Shown here in pieces: positions 6,781-14,598 of a stretch of DNA of 43,420 bases (its first letter is position 1; each line of letters opens with the position of its first letter). Source of the stretch: DASUFE01 sp036274675 (lineage in GTDB: Bacteria > Pseudomonadota > Gammaproteobacteria > HTCC5015); NCBI GenBank assembly GCA_036274675.1, contig DASUFE010000121.1, forward strand, positions 1 through 43,420, written 5' to 3'. The position numbers and the translations under genes are program-made. The notes below the pieces were generated by a model that saw only the letters and a list, made by a program, of their open reading frames with translations, made no database searches and had not been told where the DNA came from.

Positions 6781-9708
6781 ATGAAAACAGAAAACAAACC
6801 GCTTGCCCGGTTTTGCCGGGTTATTGCCGCGTCCGTCGCGCTGGCGCTGTCGACTCCGGCCGCGACTGCCGCGACACTGAACCAGGTCACGAACTTCGGG
6901 AATAACCCGAGCAACCTGGGGATGTACTTGTATGTACCCGACCAGCACCCGGCCAACCCGGCGGTACTGGTCGCGATCCACTATTGCACGGGCTCGGCCC
7001 AGGCCTACTTTTCCGGCACCCAGTTCGCCTCGCTGGCCAACCAGTACGGGTACATCGTGATCTATCCGTCCGCCACCCGCAGCGGCCAGTGCTTCGATGT
7101 CTACTCGCAGCAGGCATTGACACGCGGCGGCGGCAGCGATCCGGTCGGCATCAAATCGATGGTCGATTACGTGCTCCAGAACTACAACGGCGACCCGAAC
7201 CGGGTTTATGTCGCCGGCACGTCGTCGGGCGCGATGATGACCAACGTACTGCTGGCCCTGTATCCCGACGTGTTCAAGGCGGGCGCGGCCTTCGCTGGCG
7301 TTCCCTATACCTGCTTCGCCACCACCGGCGGCTCCACCTGGAACAGTGATTGTTCCAGCGGCAACATCATCAAGACCGCTCAGCAGTGGGGGGACATCGT
7401 GCGCAATGCCTTCCCCGGATTCACCGGGACCCGCCCGCGCGTGCAGCTGTGGCACGGCACCGCCGATGAGACGCTGAATTACAATAACTTCGGCGAAGAA
7501 ATTAAAATGTGGACTAACGTCCAGGGCTTGAGCCAGACGCCGACCTCCACCGACACCCCGGCTTCCGGCCAGACGCGTACGCGGTATGGCAGCAGCGGCC
7601 CGCAGGCGCCGGTGGAAGCGATCAGCCTCGCCGGCGTATCGCACAACCTGCCGGTCAACGCGGCCGAAGCCATCCGTTTCTTCGGTCTCACTTCGTCCAG
7701 TTCTTCGAGTTCTTCGAGCTCGTCGTCTAGCAGCAGCTCCAGTTCCTCGTCTTCGAGCAGCTCGAGCTCATCGTCGAGCAGTTCGTCCTCTTCGAGTTCC
7801 AGCAGCAGCTCGTCATCGAGCAGCAGCTCGTCGACGGGCGGCGGCGTAAGCTGTACGGCGGCGCCTTCGAACACGGGCGGCACCTTCTTCCAGGTGGATG
7901 TGAGCGTCACCAATAACACCGGCGGCGCGCTTGGCGGCTGGACCGTCACCTTGAATTTCCCCGAGCAGGTCACGATCACCAATCAGTGGAACGTGGCTAC
8001 GCGCACGGGCGCCAATCCCGGCACCAGCTTCCAGTTCACCAACTGCTGCAGCTGGCAGCTGCCGGCTCCGGGCCAGACGGCGTCGAACGTATTCGGCGTA
8101 CAGGGCAACCATGACGGCAGCTTCATGGCGCCGTCCTGCGCGGGTCCCGGCGGCACTTCTTCCGGCGGCAGTTCGTCGTCGAGCTCAAGCAGCAGCTCCA
8201 GTTCCTCGTCCAGTTCGTCGTCGAGCTCAAGCACCAGCTCCTCATCCAGTTCGTCTTCGAGCAGCAGCTCCAGCAGCAGTTCGTCGAGCTCTTCCTCAAG
8301 CAGTTCCTCGTCGAGTTCCTCGAGCAGCAGCTCGGGCGGCGGCGCCTCGCTGGTGGTGGAACTGGAAAGTCTCTCCGGCCAGAGCACCTTCTCCCCCCTC
8401 GTGGTGGTGAGCGATGCGGCGGCTTCCGGCGGCCAGGCGATCGAGTGGCCGAACAACGGCGCCAACCAGAATCTGGGCACGCCTTCGGATACGGCAACCG
8501 GCCAGGTGGCGATCAACTTCAGTCTGTCGCAGACCGCGAACGTGACGTTCCAGATGCTGGCGAACTTCCCGGGCGCGGATAACGATTCATTCCACTTCAA
8601 GCTGGATTCGGGCGCGTGGACGACTCAGAACAACCAGGCGACCAGCGGCTACGGCACCATTACGCCGGCGACCTTCAGTAATCTGGCGGCCGGGGCGCAC
8701 ATGCTGCGCATCCTGAGGCGCGAAGACGGCGCCCGGATGGATCGCGTGACGCTGACGCCTTCCGCCGGCGCCATCAGCGGCGGCGGTGGTTCTTCGAGCT
8801 CTTCTTCCAGTTCCAGCAGTTCGAGTTCGTCCTCGAGCAGTTCATCGAGCAGCAGCTCGACCGGCAGCGGCGTGGCTTTCGTAGGCAACATTACCCAGGG
8901 CGGGCAGGTCCGGTCCGACTTCCTGCAGTACTGGGACCAGATCACGCCCGAAAACGAAGGCAAGTGGGGTTCGCTGGAAGGCACGCGCGACAGCTATAAC
9001 TGGGCGGGCGTGGACAGAGTCTACAATTTCGCGCAGCAGAACGGCATTGCCTTCAAGCAGCACACTTTCGTGTGGGGCAGCCAGTACCCGAGCTGGATCA
9101 ATAACCTCTCCGCCACCGAGCAGGCGGCCGAAATCGAGGAATTGATCCGGGATTTCTGCAGCCGCTACCCGGACACCAGGTACATCGACGTGGTCAACGA
9201 GGCGACTCCCGGCCATGCGCCGGCGGCTTATGCGCAAAGCGCCTTCGGCAGCAACTGGATCATCCGTTCGTTCCAGCTGGCGCGGCAGTATTGCCCGAAA
9301 GCCGTGCTGATCCTGAACGACTACAACGTCACGAGATGGAATACAGACCAGTTCATCGCCATGGCGACGCCGGCGATCCAGGCCGGAGTGGTGGACGCCA
9401 TCGGCGACCAGGCGCACAGTCTCGAGGATCAGGCGCTCAGCGAGTTGTCGGCCAATCTGAACAAGGTCGCGGCCCTCGGTCTGCCGATCTACATCTCCGA
9501 ATACGATGTCCAGAGAACCAATGACCAGGAGCAGCTGCAGATCTTCCAGCAGCAATTCCCGCTGTTCTATAACCATCCCTCGGTCAAGGGGATCACCATC
9601 TGGGGTTATGTGGTCGGCCAGACCTGGCGCGACGGCACGGGTCTGATCCAGAGCAATGGTACGCCCCGTCCGGCCATGACCTGGCTGATGAATTATCTCG
9701 GGCGCTAA
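6781..9708 (+). CDS. Feruloyl esterase CE1-CBM2-CBM35-like-GH10 xylanase
   Basis: This 975-residue secreted enzyme probably removes ferulate and cuts the xylan backbone. After a signal peptide (about 1-31), residues 33-303 are a CE1/PHB-depolymerase-type esterase with Ser148 in GTSSG, Asp229 in HGTADE and His288 in GVSHN. A polyserine linker (305-352) leads to a CBM2 (about 356-457). A second linker (458-520) leads to a CBM35/CBM6-like module (522-660), and a third (667-695) to a GH10 domain (696-975). The GH10 acid/base is Glu807 in DVVNEA and the nucleophile is Glu907 in YISEYD. At about 280 residues this GH10 domain is shorter than usual but keeps both catalytic residues. GGAGGG at 6769-6774 supports the start. 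Confidence 0.9.
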   Translation: MKTENKPLARFCRVIAASVALALSTPAATAATLNQVTNFGNNPSNLGMYLYVPDQHPANPAVLVAIHYCTGSAQAYFSGTQFASLANQYGYIVIYPSATRSGQCFDVYSQQALTRGGGSDPVGIKSMVDYVLQNYNGDPNRVYVAGTSSGAMMTNVLLALYPDVFKAGAAFAGVPYTCFATTGGSTWNSDCSSGNIIKTAQQWGDIVRNAFPGFTGTRPRVQLWHGTADETLNYNNFGEEIKMWTNVQGLSQTPTSTDTPASGQTRTRYGSSGPQAPVEAISLAGVSHNLPVNAAEAIRFFGLTSSSSSSSSSSSSSSSSSSSSSSSSSSSSSSSSSSSSSSSSSSSSSSSTGGGVSCTAAPSNTGGTFFQVDVSVTNNTGGALGGWTVTLNFPEQVTITNQWNVATRTGANPGTSFQFTNCCSWQLPAPGQTASNVFGVQGNHDGSFMAPSCAGPGGTSSGGSSSSSSSSSSSSSSSSSSSSSTSSSSSSSSSSSSSSSSSSSSSSSSSSSSSSSSSGGGASLVVELESLSGQSTFSPLVVVSDAAASGGQAIEWPNNGANQNLGTPSDTATGQVAINFSLSQTANVTFQMLANFPGADNDSFHFKLDSGAWTTQNNQATSGYGTITPATFSNLAAGAHMLRILRREDGARMDRVTLTPSAGAISGGGGSSSSSSSSSSSSSSSSSSSSSSSTGSGVAFVGNITQGGQVRSDFLQYWDQITPENEGKWGSLEGTRDSYNWAGVDRVYNFAQQNGIAFKQHTFVWGSQYPSWINNLSATEQAAEIEELIRDFCSRYPDTRYIDVVNEATPGHAPAAYAQSAFGSNWIIRSFQLARQYCPKAVLILNDYNVTRWNTDQFIAMATPAIQAGVVDAIGDQAHSLEDQALSELSANLNKVAALGLPIYISEYDVQRTNDQEQLQIFQQQFPLFYNHPSVKGITIWGYVVGQTWRDGTGLIQSNGTPRPAMTWLMNYLGR

Positions 9709-9788
9709 GTCGCATTAAGAACTGCGTCCGCGCGGGACGCATCTACCGGGACTCGGGCCGCGGAATTTCCCGTGGCCCGGCCCTCCAG

Positions 9789-9816
9789 GGGTGGGCCTTC
9801 GGGCCCACCCTTTTTT
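9789..9816 (+). terminator. Rho-independent terminator after CE1-GH10 gene
   Basis: A nine-base perfect stem (GGGTGGGCC at 9789-9797 with GGCCCACCC at 9802-9810) closes a TTCG loop and is followed by six T. It ends the transcript of the large xylanase gene and separates it from the pentonate operon. Confidence 0.92.
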
Positions 9817-9927
9817 ATTGCCCGGCGCCTGTAAACCGGTGTCTGCTGGCGCCATGGATTTTCCCGTGGCCGCCGTTTACACTGCATCACGCAAGCAGGC
9901 GATTAAAGGCCCGGACTTTTTATTCTT

Positions 9928-11655
9928 ATGGCAACGGTAAAAAAGAAAAAGCTGCGCAGTCAGGAGTGGTTCGGCGGCAACGATAAAATGGGCTTTGTCC
10001 ATCGTTCATGGCTGCGTAACCAGGGGTATCCGGACGATTATTTCCGCGGCAGGCCGGTGATCGGCATCTGCAATACCTGGTCCGAACTGACGCCCTGCAA
10101 CGGGCACCTGCGGGAGCTTGCGGAGTTCGTGAAGAAGGGCGTGCTGGAGGCGGGCGGTGTGCCTCTGGAGTTCCCGGTGATGTCGCTCGGCGAGACCATC
10201 ATGCGCCCCACCACCATGCTGTTCCGCAACCTGGCGAGCATGGATGTCGAGGAATCGATACGCGCCAATCCCCTGGATGGCGTGGTGTTGATGACCGGCT
10301 GCGACAAGACCACTCCCTCCACCATCATGGGCGCCTGCAGCGTGGATCTGCCGACCCTTGTCGTGCCGGGCGGCCCGATGTTGAACGGCAAATTCCGCGG
10401 CGGAGAAATCGGTTCGGGCTCATTCAACTGGCAGATCAAGGTCAAGAAGGACACCGGCGAGTTCGCCGATGCGGATTTCCTGGAAGCCGAGATCTGTGCG
10501 GCGCGCAGCGCCGGTCACTGCAATACCATGGGTACGGCCTCCACTATGGCCACCATGGCGGAAGCGCTCGGACTGACGCTGCCCGGCGCCTCCTCGATTC
10601 CGGCCGTCGATTCGCGCAAGAAAGTCATGGCCCAGCTCTCGGGCCGGCGCATCGTCGAAATGGTCAAGGAGGACCTTTGTCTGTCGCGCATACTGGTACG
10701 CCAGGCCTTCGAGAACGCCATCGTGGTCAACGCCGCCGTGGGCGGCTCCACCAACCTGATCATTCATCTGCTGGCGATCGCCGGCCGTATCGGCGTTAAG
10801 TTGTCGTTGCAGGACTTCGACGATTTCGGCAGCGAAATTCCGCTGCTGGTGAACCTCATGCCCTCCGGCAAATATCTGATGGAAGATTATTTTTACGCCG
10901 GCGGCCTCGGTGTGGTCATGCAGGAGCTGGGCGAGCTGCTGCACCGGGACCTCGTCACCGCCAACGGCAAAACCTTCGATGAGAATTACAGCGAGGCGCG
11001 GTGCTACAACCGCGAAGTCATCCGGACGCGCGCCGAGCCGGTGGCGCAGGCGGCGGGCATCGCCGTGCTGCGCGGCAACCTGTGCGAGAACGGCGCCGTA
11101 ATCAAACCTTCGGCGGCGACGCCCGCGCTGATGCGGCACCGCGGTCCGGCGGTCGTGTTCGAGAGCATGGAGGACTATCATGCGCGTATCGACGATCCCG
11201 ATCTCGACATCACGCCGCGTAGCGTGATCGTGCTGAAGGGCGTCGGCCCCAGGGGCTACCCCGGCATGCCTGAAGTCGGTAACGTCGATCTGCCGAAAAA
11301 ACTGATTCAGCAGGGTGTAAAGGATATGGTGCGTATTTCCGACGGCCGCATGAGCGGAACCGCCTATGGAACGGTGGTGCTGCACGTTTCCCCCGAATCC
11401 ACCATCGGCGGCACGCTGGCTCTGGTACGGGACGGCGATGAGATCGAACTCGATGTCGCGGCCCGGCGCCTGCAGCTTCACGTCGGCGAGGAGGAACTGG
11501 CCAGACGCCGCGCCGCATGGACGCCGCCGCTTCCGGTCGCAACCCGCGGCTATGTAAAGCTGTACATCGACCATGTGCAGCAGGCCGAACTGGGAGCCGA
11601 CATGGACGTGCTGGTCGGCGGCTCGGGTTCCCGCGTGGAAAGAGATTTACATTAG
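9928..11655 (+). CDS. IlvD/Edd-family pentonate dehydratase (xylonate type)
   Basis: This 575-residue enzyme removes water from a sugar acid, probably D-xylonate or L-arabinonate, giving the 2-keto-3-deoxy acid. Family motifs are complete: Cys57 (TPCNGH), Cys125 (GCDKTTPS) and Cys198 (GHCNTMGTAS) are the expected Fe-S ligands. Length and ends are normal for the sugar-acid branch of the family. The next gene starts 9 bases later and encodes the following step, so this is the head of a lower Weimberg operon. A second, distinct paralogue lies at 34178-35926, suggesting the two handle different pentonates. The ribosome site before the ATG is weak. Which sugar acid it uses cannot be told from sequence alone. 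Confidence 0.88.
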   Translation: MATVKKKKLRSQEWFGGNDKMGFVHRSWLRNQGYPDDYFRGRPVIGICNTWSELTPCNGHLRELAEFVKKGVLEAGGVPLEFPVMSLGETIMRPTTMLFRNLASMDVEESIRANPLDGVVLMTGCDKTTPSTIMGACSVDLPTLVVPGGPMLNGKFRGGEIGSGSFNWQIKVKKDTGEFADADFLEAEICAARSAGHCNTMGTASTMATMAEALGLTLPGASSIPAVDSRKKVMAQLSGRRIVEMVKEDLCLSRILVRQAFENAIVVNAAVGGSTNLIIHLLAIAGRIGVKLSLQDFDDFGSEIPLLVNLMPSGKYLMEDYFYAGGLGVVMQELGELLHRDLVTANGKTFDENYSEARCYNREVIRTRAEPVAQAAGIAVLRGNLCENGAVIKPSAATPALMRHRGPAVVFESMEDYHARIDDPDLDITPRSVIVLKGVGPRGYPGMPEVGNVDLPKKLIQQGVKDMVRISDGRMSGTAYGTVVLHVSPESTIGGTLALVRDGDEIELDVAARRLQLHVGEEELARRRAAWTPPLPVATRGYVKLYIDHVQQAELGADMDVLVGGSGSRVERDLH

Positions 11656-11664
11656 GAAGCAAGC

Positions 11665-12498
11665 ATGAAGCTTTATAAGTTGAAACAAGACGCGCTGGTT
11701 GAACACGAGGGCAATCATTATCCGCTGCCGGGCGCCGACTGGGACGACCTGGTCAACGACGACAATATCCTGCAAACCCTGGCAGGCCGCATCCGCGGGC
11801 AAAAGCCGGTTCGCGATGCGCTGAGTCTGCTCGGAGAAGTCGACGCTCCCATGCAGGGGCAGGAACTATGGGCCAGCGGCGTGACTTATGAGCGCAGCAG
11901 ACAGGGTCGCCAGGAGGAGTCGCAAAAAAGCGGCGGCGCGGATTTTTACGCGCGCGTCTACGAAGCCGAGCGCCCGGAACTGTTCTTCAAGGCCAATCGC
12001 CATCGCGTGGTCGGCCATGGCGGGAAAGTGCGCATCCGCAAGGACTCGGCTTGGGACGTGCCCGAACCCGAACTGGTGCTGGTTGTCACCCGCAGCGGAA
12101 AAATCATCGGCTACAGCATCGGCAATGATATGAGTTCGCGCAGCATCGAGGGCGAGAACCCGCTCTACCTGCCGCAGGCCAAATGCTATGATGGCTGCGC
12201 CGCGCTCGGCCCCTGCATTTATCTTAGGGATCGCCCGCTGCCGCGCGAGACGCGGATCGAATTGGCCATACACCGCGCCGGCAAGCGTGTGTTCGGCGGC
12301 GAAATTGAAATCAGCCGCATCCGGCGCGGCTTCGAAGAGCTGGTCGGTTTTCTGTACCGCGAGTGCAGCTTCCCGCAAGGCGCGCTGCTGATGACCGGTA
12401 CCGGAATAGTGCCGGGCAGCGATTTCACCTTGCAAAGCGGCGACGATATCGCGATTACCATCGCCTGCATCGGCACCTTGCGTAACCAGGTGGCGTAA
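11665..12498 (+). CDS. FAH-family 2-keto-3-deoxypentonate dehydratase
   Basis: This 277-residue protein belongs to the fumarylacetoacetate-hydrolase fold family. In this setting it probably converts 2-keto-3-deoxy-D-xylonate (or L-arabinonate) to 2-oxoglutarate semialdehyde. The metal-binding core is seen as PEPELVLVV near residue 131 and GYSIGNDMSSRS near 150. The partner enzymes define the step: an IlvD/Edd dehydratase just upstream and a semialdehyde dehydrogenase downstream, the gene set of Caulobacter-type Weimberg clusters (xylD, xylX, xylA). AGGA before the ATG supports the start. Confidence 0.82.
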   Translation: MKLYKLKQDALVEHEGNHYPLPGADWDDLVNDDNILQTLAGRIRGQKPVRDALSLLGEVDAPMQGQELWASGVTYERSRQGRQEESQKSGGADFYARVYEAERPELFFKANRHRVVGHGGKVRIRKDSAWDVPEPELVLVVTRSGKIIGYSIGNDMSSRSIEGENPLYLPQAKCYDGCAALGPCIYLRDRPLPRETRIELAIHRAGKRVFGGEIEISRIRRGFEELVGFLYRECSFPQGALLMTGTGIVPGSDFTLQSGDDIAITIACIGTLRNQVA

Positions 12499-12517
12499 CT
12501 ATTTCGAAAAGAAGACT

Positions 12518-12660
12518 GACCACAGAGAGCACCGGGAACACATGGGTTTATTTGAAGATATACGCTTCAGGCTCGATCCCATGTTATTGCCTGCCGCTGG
12601 ATTTGGAACCTTTAAAACTCTGTGTCCTCTGTGTACTCGGTGGTTGGCTTTTTCAAAACA
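12518..12660. repeat. Intergenic imperfect inverted repeat (CACAGAG family)
   Basis: The gap between two pathway genes starts with ACCACAGAGAGCACCGGGAA and ends with CTCTGTGTCCTCTGTGTACT. The arms are degenerate inverted copies of a CACAGAG/ACACAGAGG-type repeat. It contains no credible gene. It separates the aldehyde dehydrogenase by 183 bases from the upstream pair, and that gene has its own ribosome site (GGAGAG). Confidence 0.5.
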
Positions 12661-12681
12661 TAAGTTGGAGAGAGTGAATCG

Positions 12682-14274
12682 ATGAATATTACCGGCAAAC
12701 TTTTTATCGACGGCGACTGGCAACAGGGCAGCGGCGGCACTTATCAGGCGGTCAACCCCGCCAGTGGCCAGCGGCTGGACCCGCCGTTGAGCCAGGCCGG
12801 CGCCGGGCAGGTGAAGCAGGCGGTTGCCGCGGCGGCCGCCGCGGCGCCGGTGTTCCGCAAACTGTCCTTGCAGAAGCGCGCCGATTTTTTGAACGCCTGC
12901 GCCGATGAGATCATGGCCCTTGGCGATGCGCTGCTGGAGCGCGTCATGGCCGAGACCGGTTATCCGCGTCCGCGCGTGGAAACCGAAAGAGCCCGCACCT
13001 GCAACCAGCTGAAGCTGTTCGCTTCGACGGCGCTGAAAGGCGATTGGCTGAACGCCCGCATCGATACCGCCATGCCGGAGCGCAAGCCCTTGCCGCGTCC
13101 CGACATACGTTATCTGAACCAGGCGCTGGGGCCGGTGGTGGTTTTCGGTTCCAGTAATTTTCCGCTCGCCTTTTCCGTCGCCGGCGGCGACACCGCGTCC
13201 GCTTTCGCGGCCGGCTGCCCGGTACTCGTCAAGGGTCACTCTTCGCATCCCGGCACCTGCGAACTGGTTGCCCATGCCATCGCGACGGCCGTGAAGAAAT
13301 GCGGATTGCCCGGCGGCGTGTTCTCGCTGCTGATGGGTTCGGGCAGGGAAGTGGGCGCTGCCCTGGTAAGCGCGCCGGAAGTCAAAGCAGTCGGCTTCAC
13401 CGGTTCCTTTGCCGGCGGCATGGCGCTCGCCAAAGCCGCGAGCGAGCGTCCTGAACCGATCCCGGTATTCGCCGAGATGGGGAGCGTCAATCCCGTGTTC
13501 CTGCTGCCGGGCGCCGCGAAAGCGCGCGCCGCGCAGATCGCGGAAGGTTTTGTCGCTTCGCTGACCTTGGGCACGGGCCAGTTCTGCACCAACCCCGGCA
13601 TGGTGATCGCGCTCGATGATGAGGCTACCGCGGTATTCATCGCGGAAACCGCGCGCCGCCTCGCGGAGGTGGGCGCGGGCGTACTGCTGAACGAACATAT
13701 CTGTTCGGCTTACGCGGAAGGCATTGAACGCTTCAGTGCGCACAAGGGCGTCGCGCGCGTCGCCCAAGGCAAGGCGGCGGGCGATTCCGGTTATTACGCG
13801 CAGGCCGCGCTGTATGCAACCACGGCCGACTATCTCGTCGCCAATTCCGAAATCCAGGAAGAGGTGTTCGGACCCGTGTCGCTGCTCGTCAAATGTAAAA
13901 GCGTCGACGAGATGCTGCGTGTGGCGGGAATGATCAAAGGCCAGTTGACCGCGACCCTGCAAGCGGAAAGCGCCGAGCTGGCCGCGCATTCGGAACTTGT
14001 CGACCGGCTCGGCCTGCGCGCCGGACGCCTGCTGGTTAACGGGTTTCCGACCGGAGTGGAGGTCTGCGACGCCATGGTCCACGGCGGCCCGTTTCCCGCC
14101 ACCACGGACTCGCGCTTCACTTCCGTCGGCACAACCGCGATCGCGCGCTTCGTGCGCCCGGTGTGTTACCAGAATTTCCCGGAAGCCCTGCTGCCCGACG
14201 CGCTGCGCAACCACAACCCGCTTAATTTAATGCGCATGGTTAACGGCGAGCAGACACGCGCCGGTATTTCTTGA
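12682..14274 (+). CDS. 2-oxoglutarate semialdehyde dehydrogenase
   Basis: This 530-residue aldehyde dehydrogenase oxidises 2-oxoglutarate semialdehyde to 2-oxoglutarate, the last step of the Weimberg pathway, which feeds the TCA cycle. The catalytic Cys302 lies in GQFCTNPG and the general base Glu265 in FAEMGSVNP. FGSSNFPLAF near residue 156 is the coenzyme-binding segment. Its length and C-terminus resemble the 2,5-dioxovalerate dehydrogenase subgroup. The two enzymes that make its substrate are encoded just upstream. A weaker alternative is an aldehyde dehydrogenase of glucarate breakdown, which uses the same semialdehyde. Confidence 0.88.
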   Translation: MNITGKLFIDGDWQQGSGGTYQAVNPASGQRLDPPLSQAGAGQVKQAVAAAAAAAPVFRKLSLQKRADFLNACADEIMALGDALLERVMAETGYPRPRVETERARTCNQLKLFASTALKGDWLNARIDTAMPERKPLPRPDIRYLNQALGPVVVFGSSNFPLAFSVAGGDTASAFAAGCPVLVKGHSSHPGTCELVAHAIATAVKKCGLPGGVFSLLMGSGREVGAALVSAPEVKAVGFTGSFAGGMALAKAASERPEPIPVFAEMGSVNPVFLLPGAAKARAAQIAEGFVASLTLGTGQFCTNPGMVIALDDEATAVFIAETARRLAEVGAGVLLNEHICSAYAEGIERFSAHKGVARVAQGKAAGDSGYYAQAALYATTADYLVANSEIQEEVFGPVSLLVKCKSVDEMLRVAGMIKGQLTATLQAESAELAAHSELVDRLGLRAGRLLVNGFPTGVEVCDAMVHGGPFPATTDSRFTSVGTTAIARFVRPVCYQNFPEALLPDALRNHNPLNLMRMVNGEQTRAGIS

Positions 14275-14324
14275 TCCAATAAGAATTTTCTCGCGGAGGC
14301 GCGGAGAACGCTGCTGAATAATAT

Positions 14325-14532
14325 TTAAGGAAGCTCTGAATAATTCATCCCTGAATTCTCAGAGCACGGACCGCCATGGATGGCGGAAATGCTGAAAACG
14401 CAGGAGTAGTTTTCTGCCAAAGCAAAAGGCATGGCTTTTGCTTTGCTTCATTTTTCAAACACTTAAGGCGTTTGAAAAATGGCGTCACATCCCTGCGCCA
14501 TGGAACCTCTGAATAAATCAGAGGTTCCTTAA
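14325..14532. mobile_element. MITE-like element with TTAAGG terminal inverted repeats
   Basis: A 208-base element begins TTAAGGAAGCTCTGAATAA and ends in the imperfect reverse complement, TCAGAGGTTCCTTAA. It has no coding frame and is full of hairpins: 14371-14386, 14421-14428/14435-14442, a perfect 11-base stem at 14450-14460/14470-14480, and another at 14502-14512/14518-14528 in the right end. It sits between two convergent genes and inside older degenerate inverted arms (about 14286-14311 and 14552-14580). No transposase of matching type is in the window. It may also end transcription from both sides. Confidence 0.55.
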
Positions 14533-14598
14533 AAGGTAGAAATACCCTGCGACCACCGCGTCTGTGCGAGAGATAATTTTATTTCTTGACGATCTCGG

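Noticed and set aside
7690..7838. Repetitive TCG/AGC stretches as a CRISPR or satellite array
   Set aside because: They are in frame, encode serine with mixed codons, and lie between recognised enzyme modules, so they are protein linkers.
12499..14214. Long antisense frame over the aldehyde dehydrogenase
   Set aside because: Its start overlaps the CACAGAG repeat and its body is the shadow of a gene with clear catalytic residues on the other strand.
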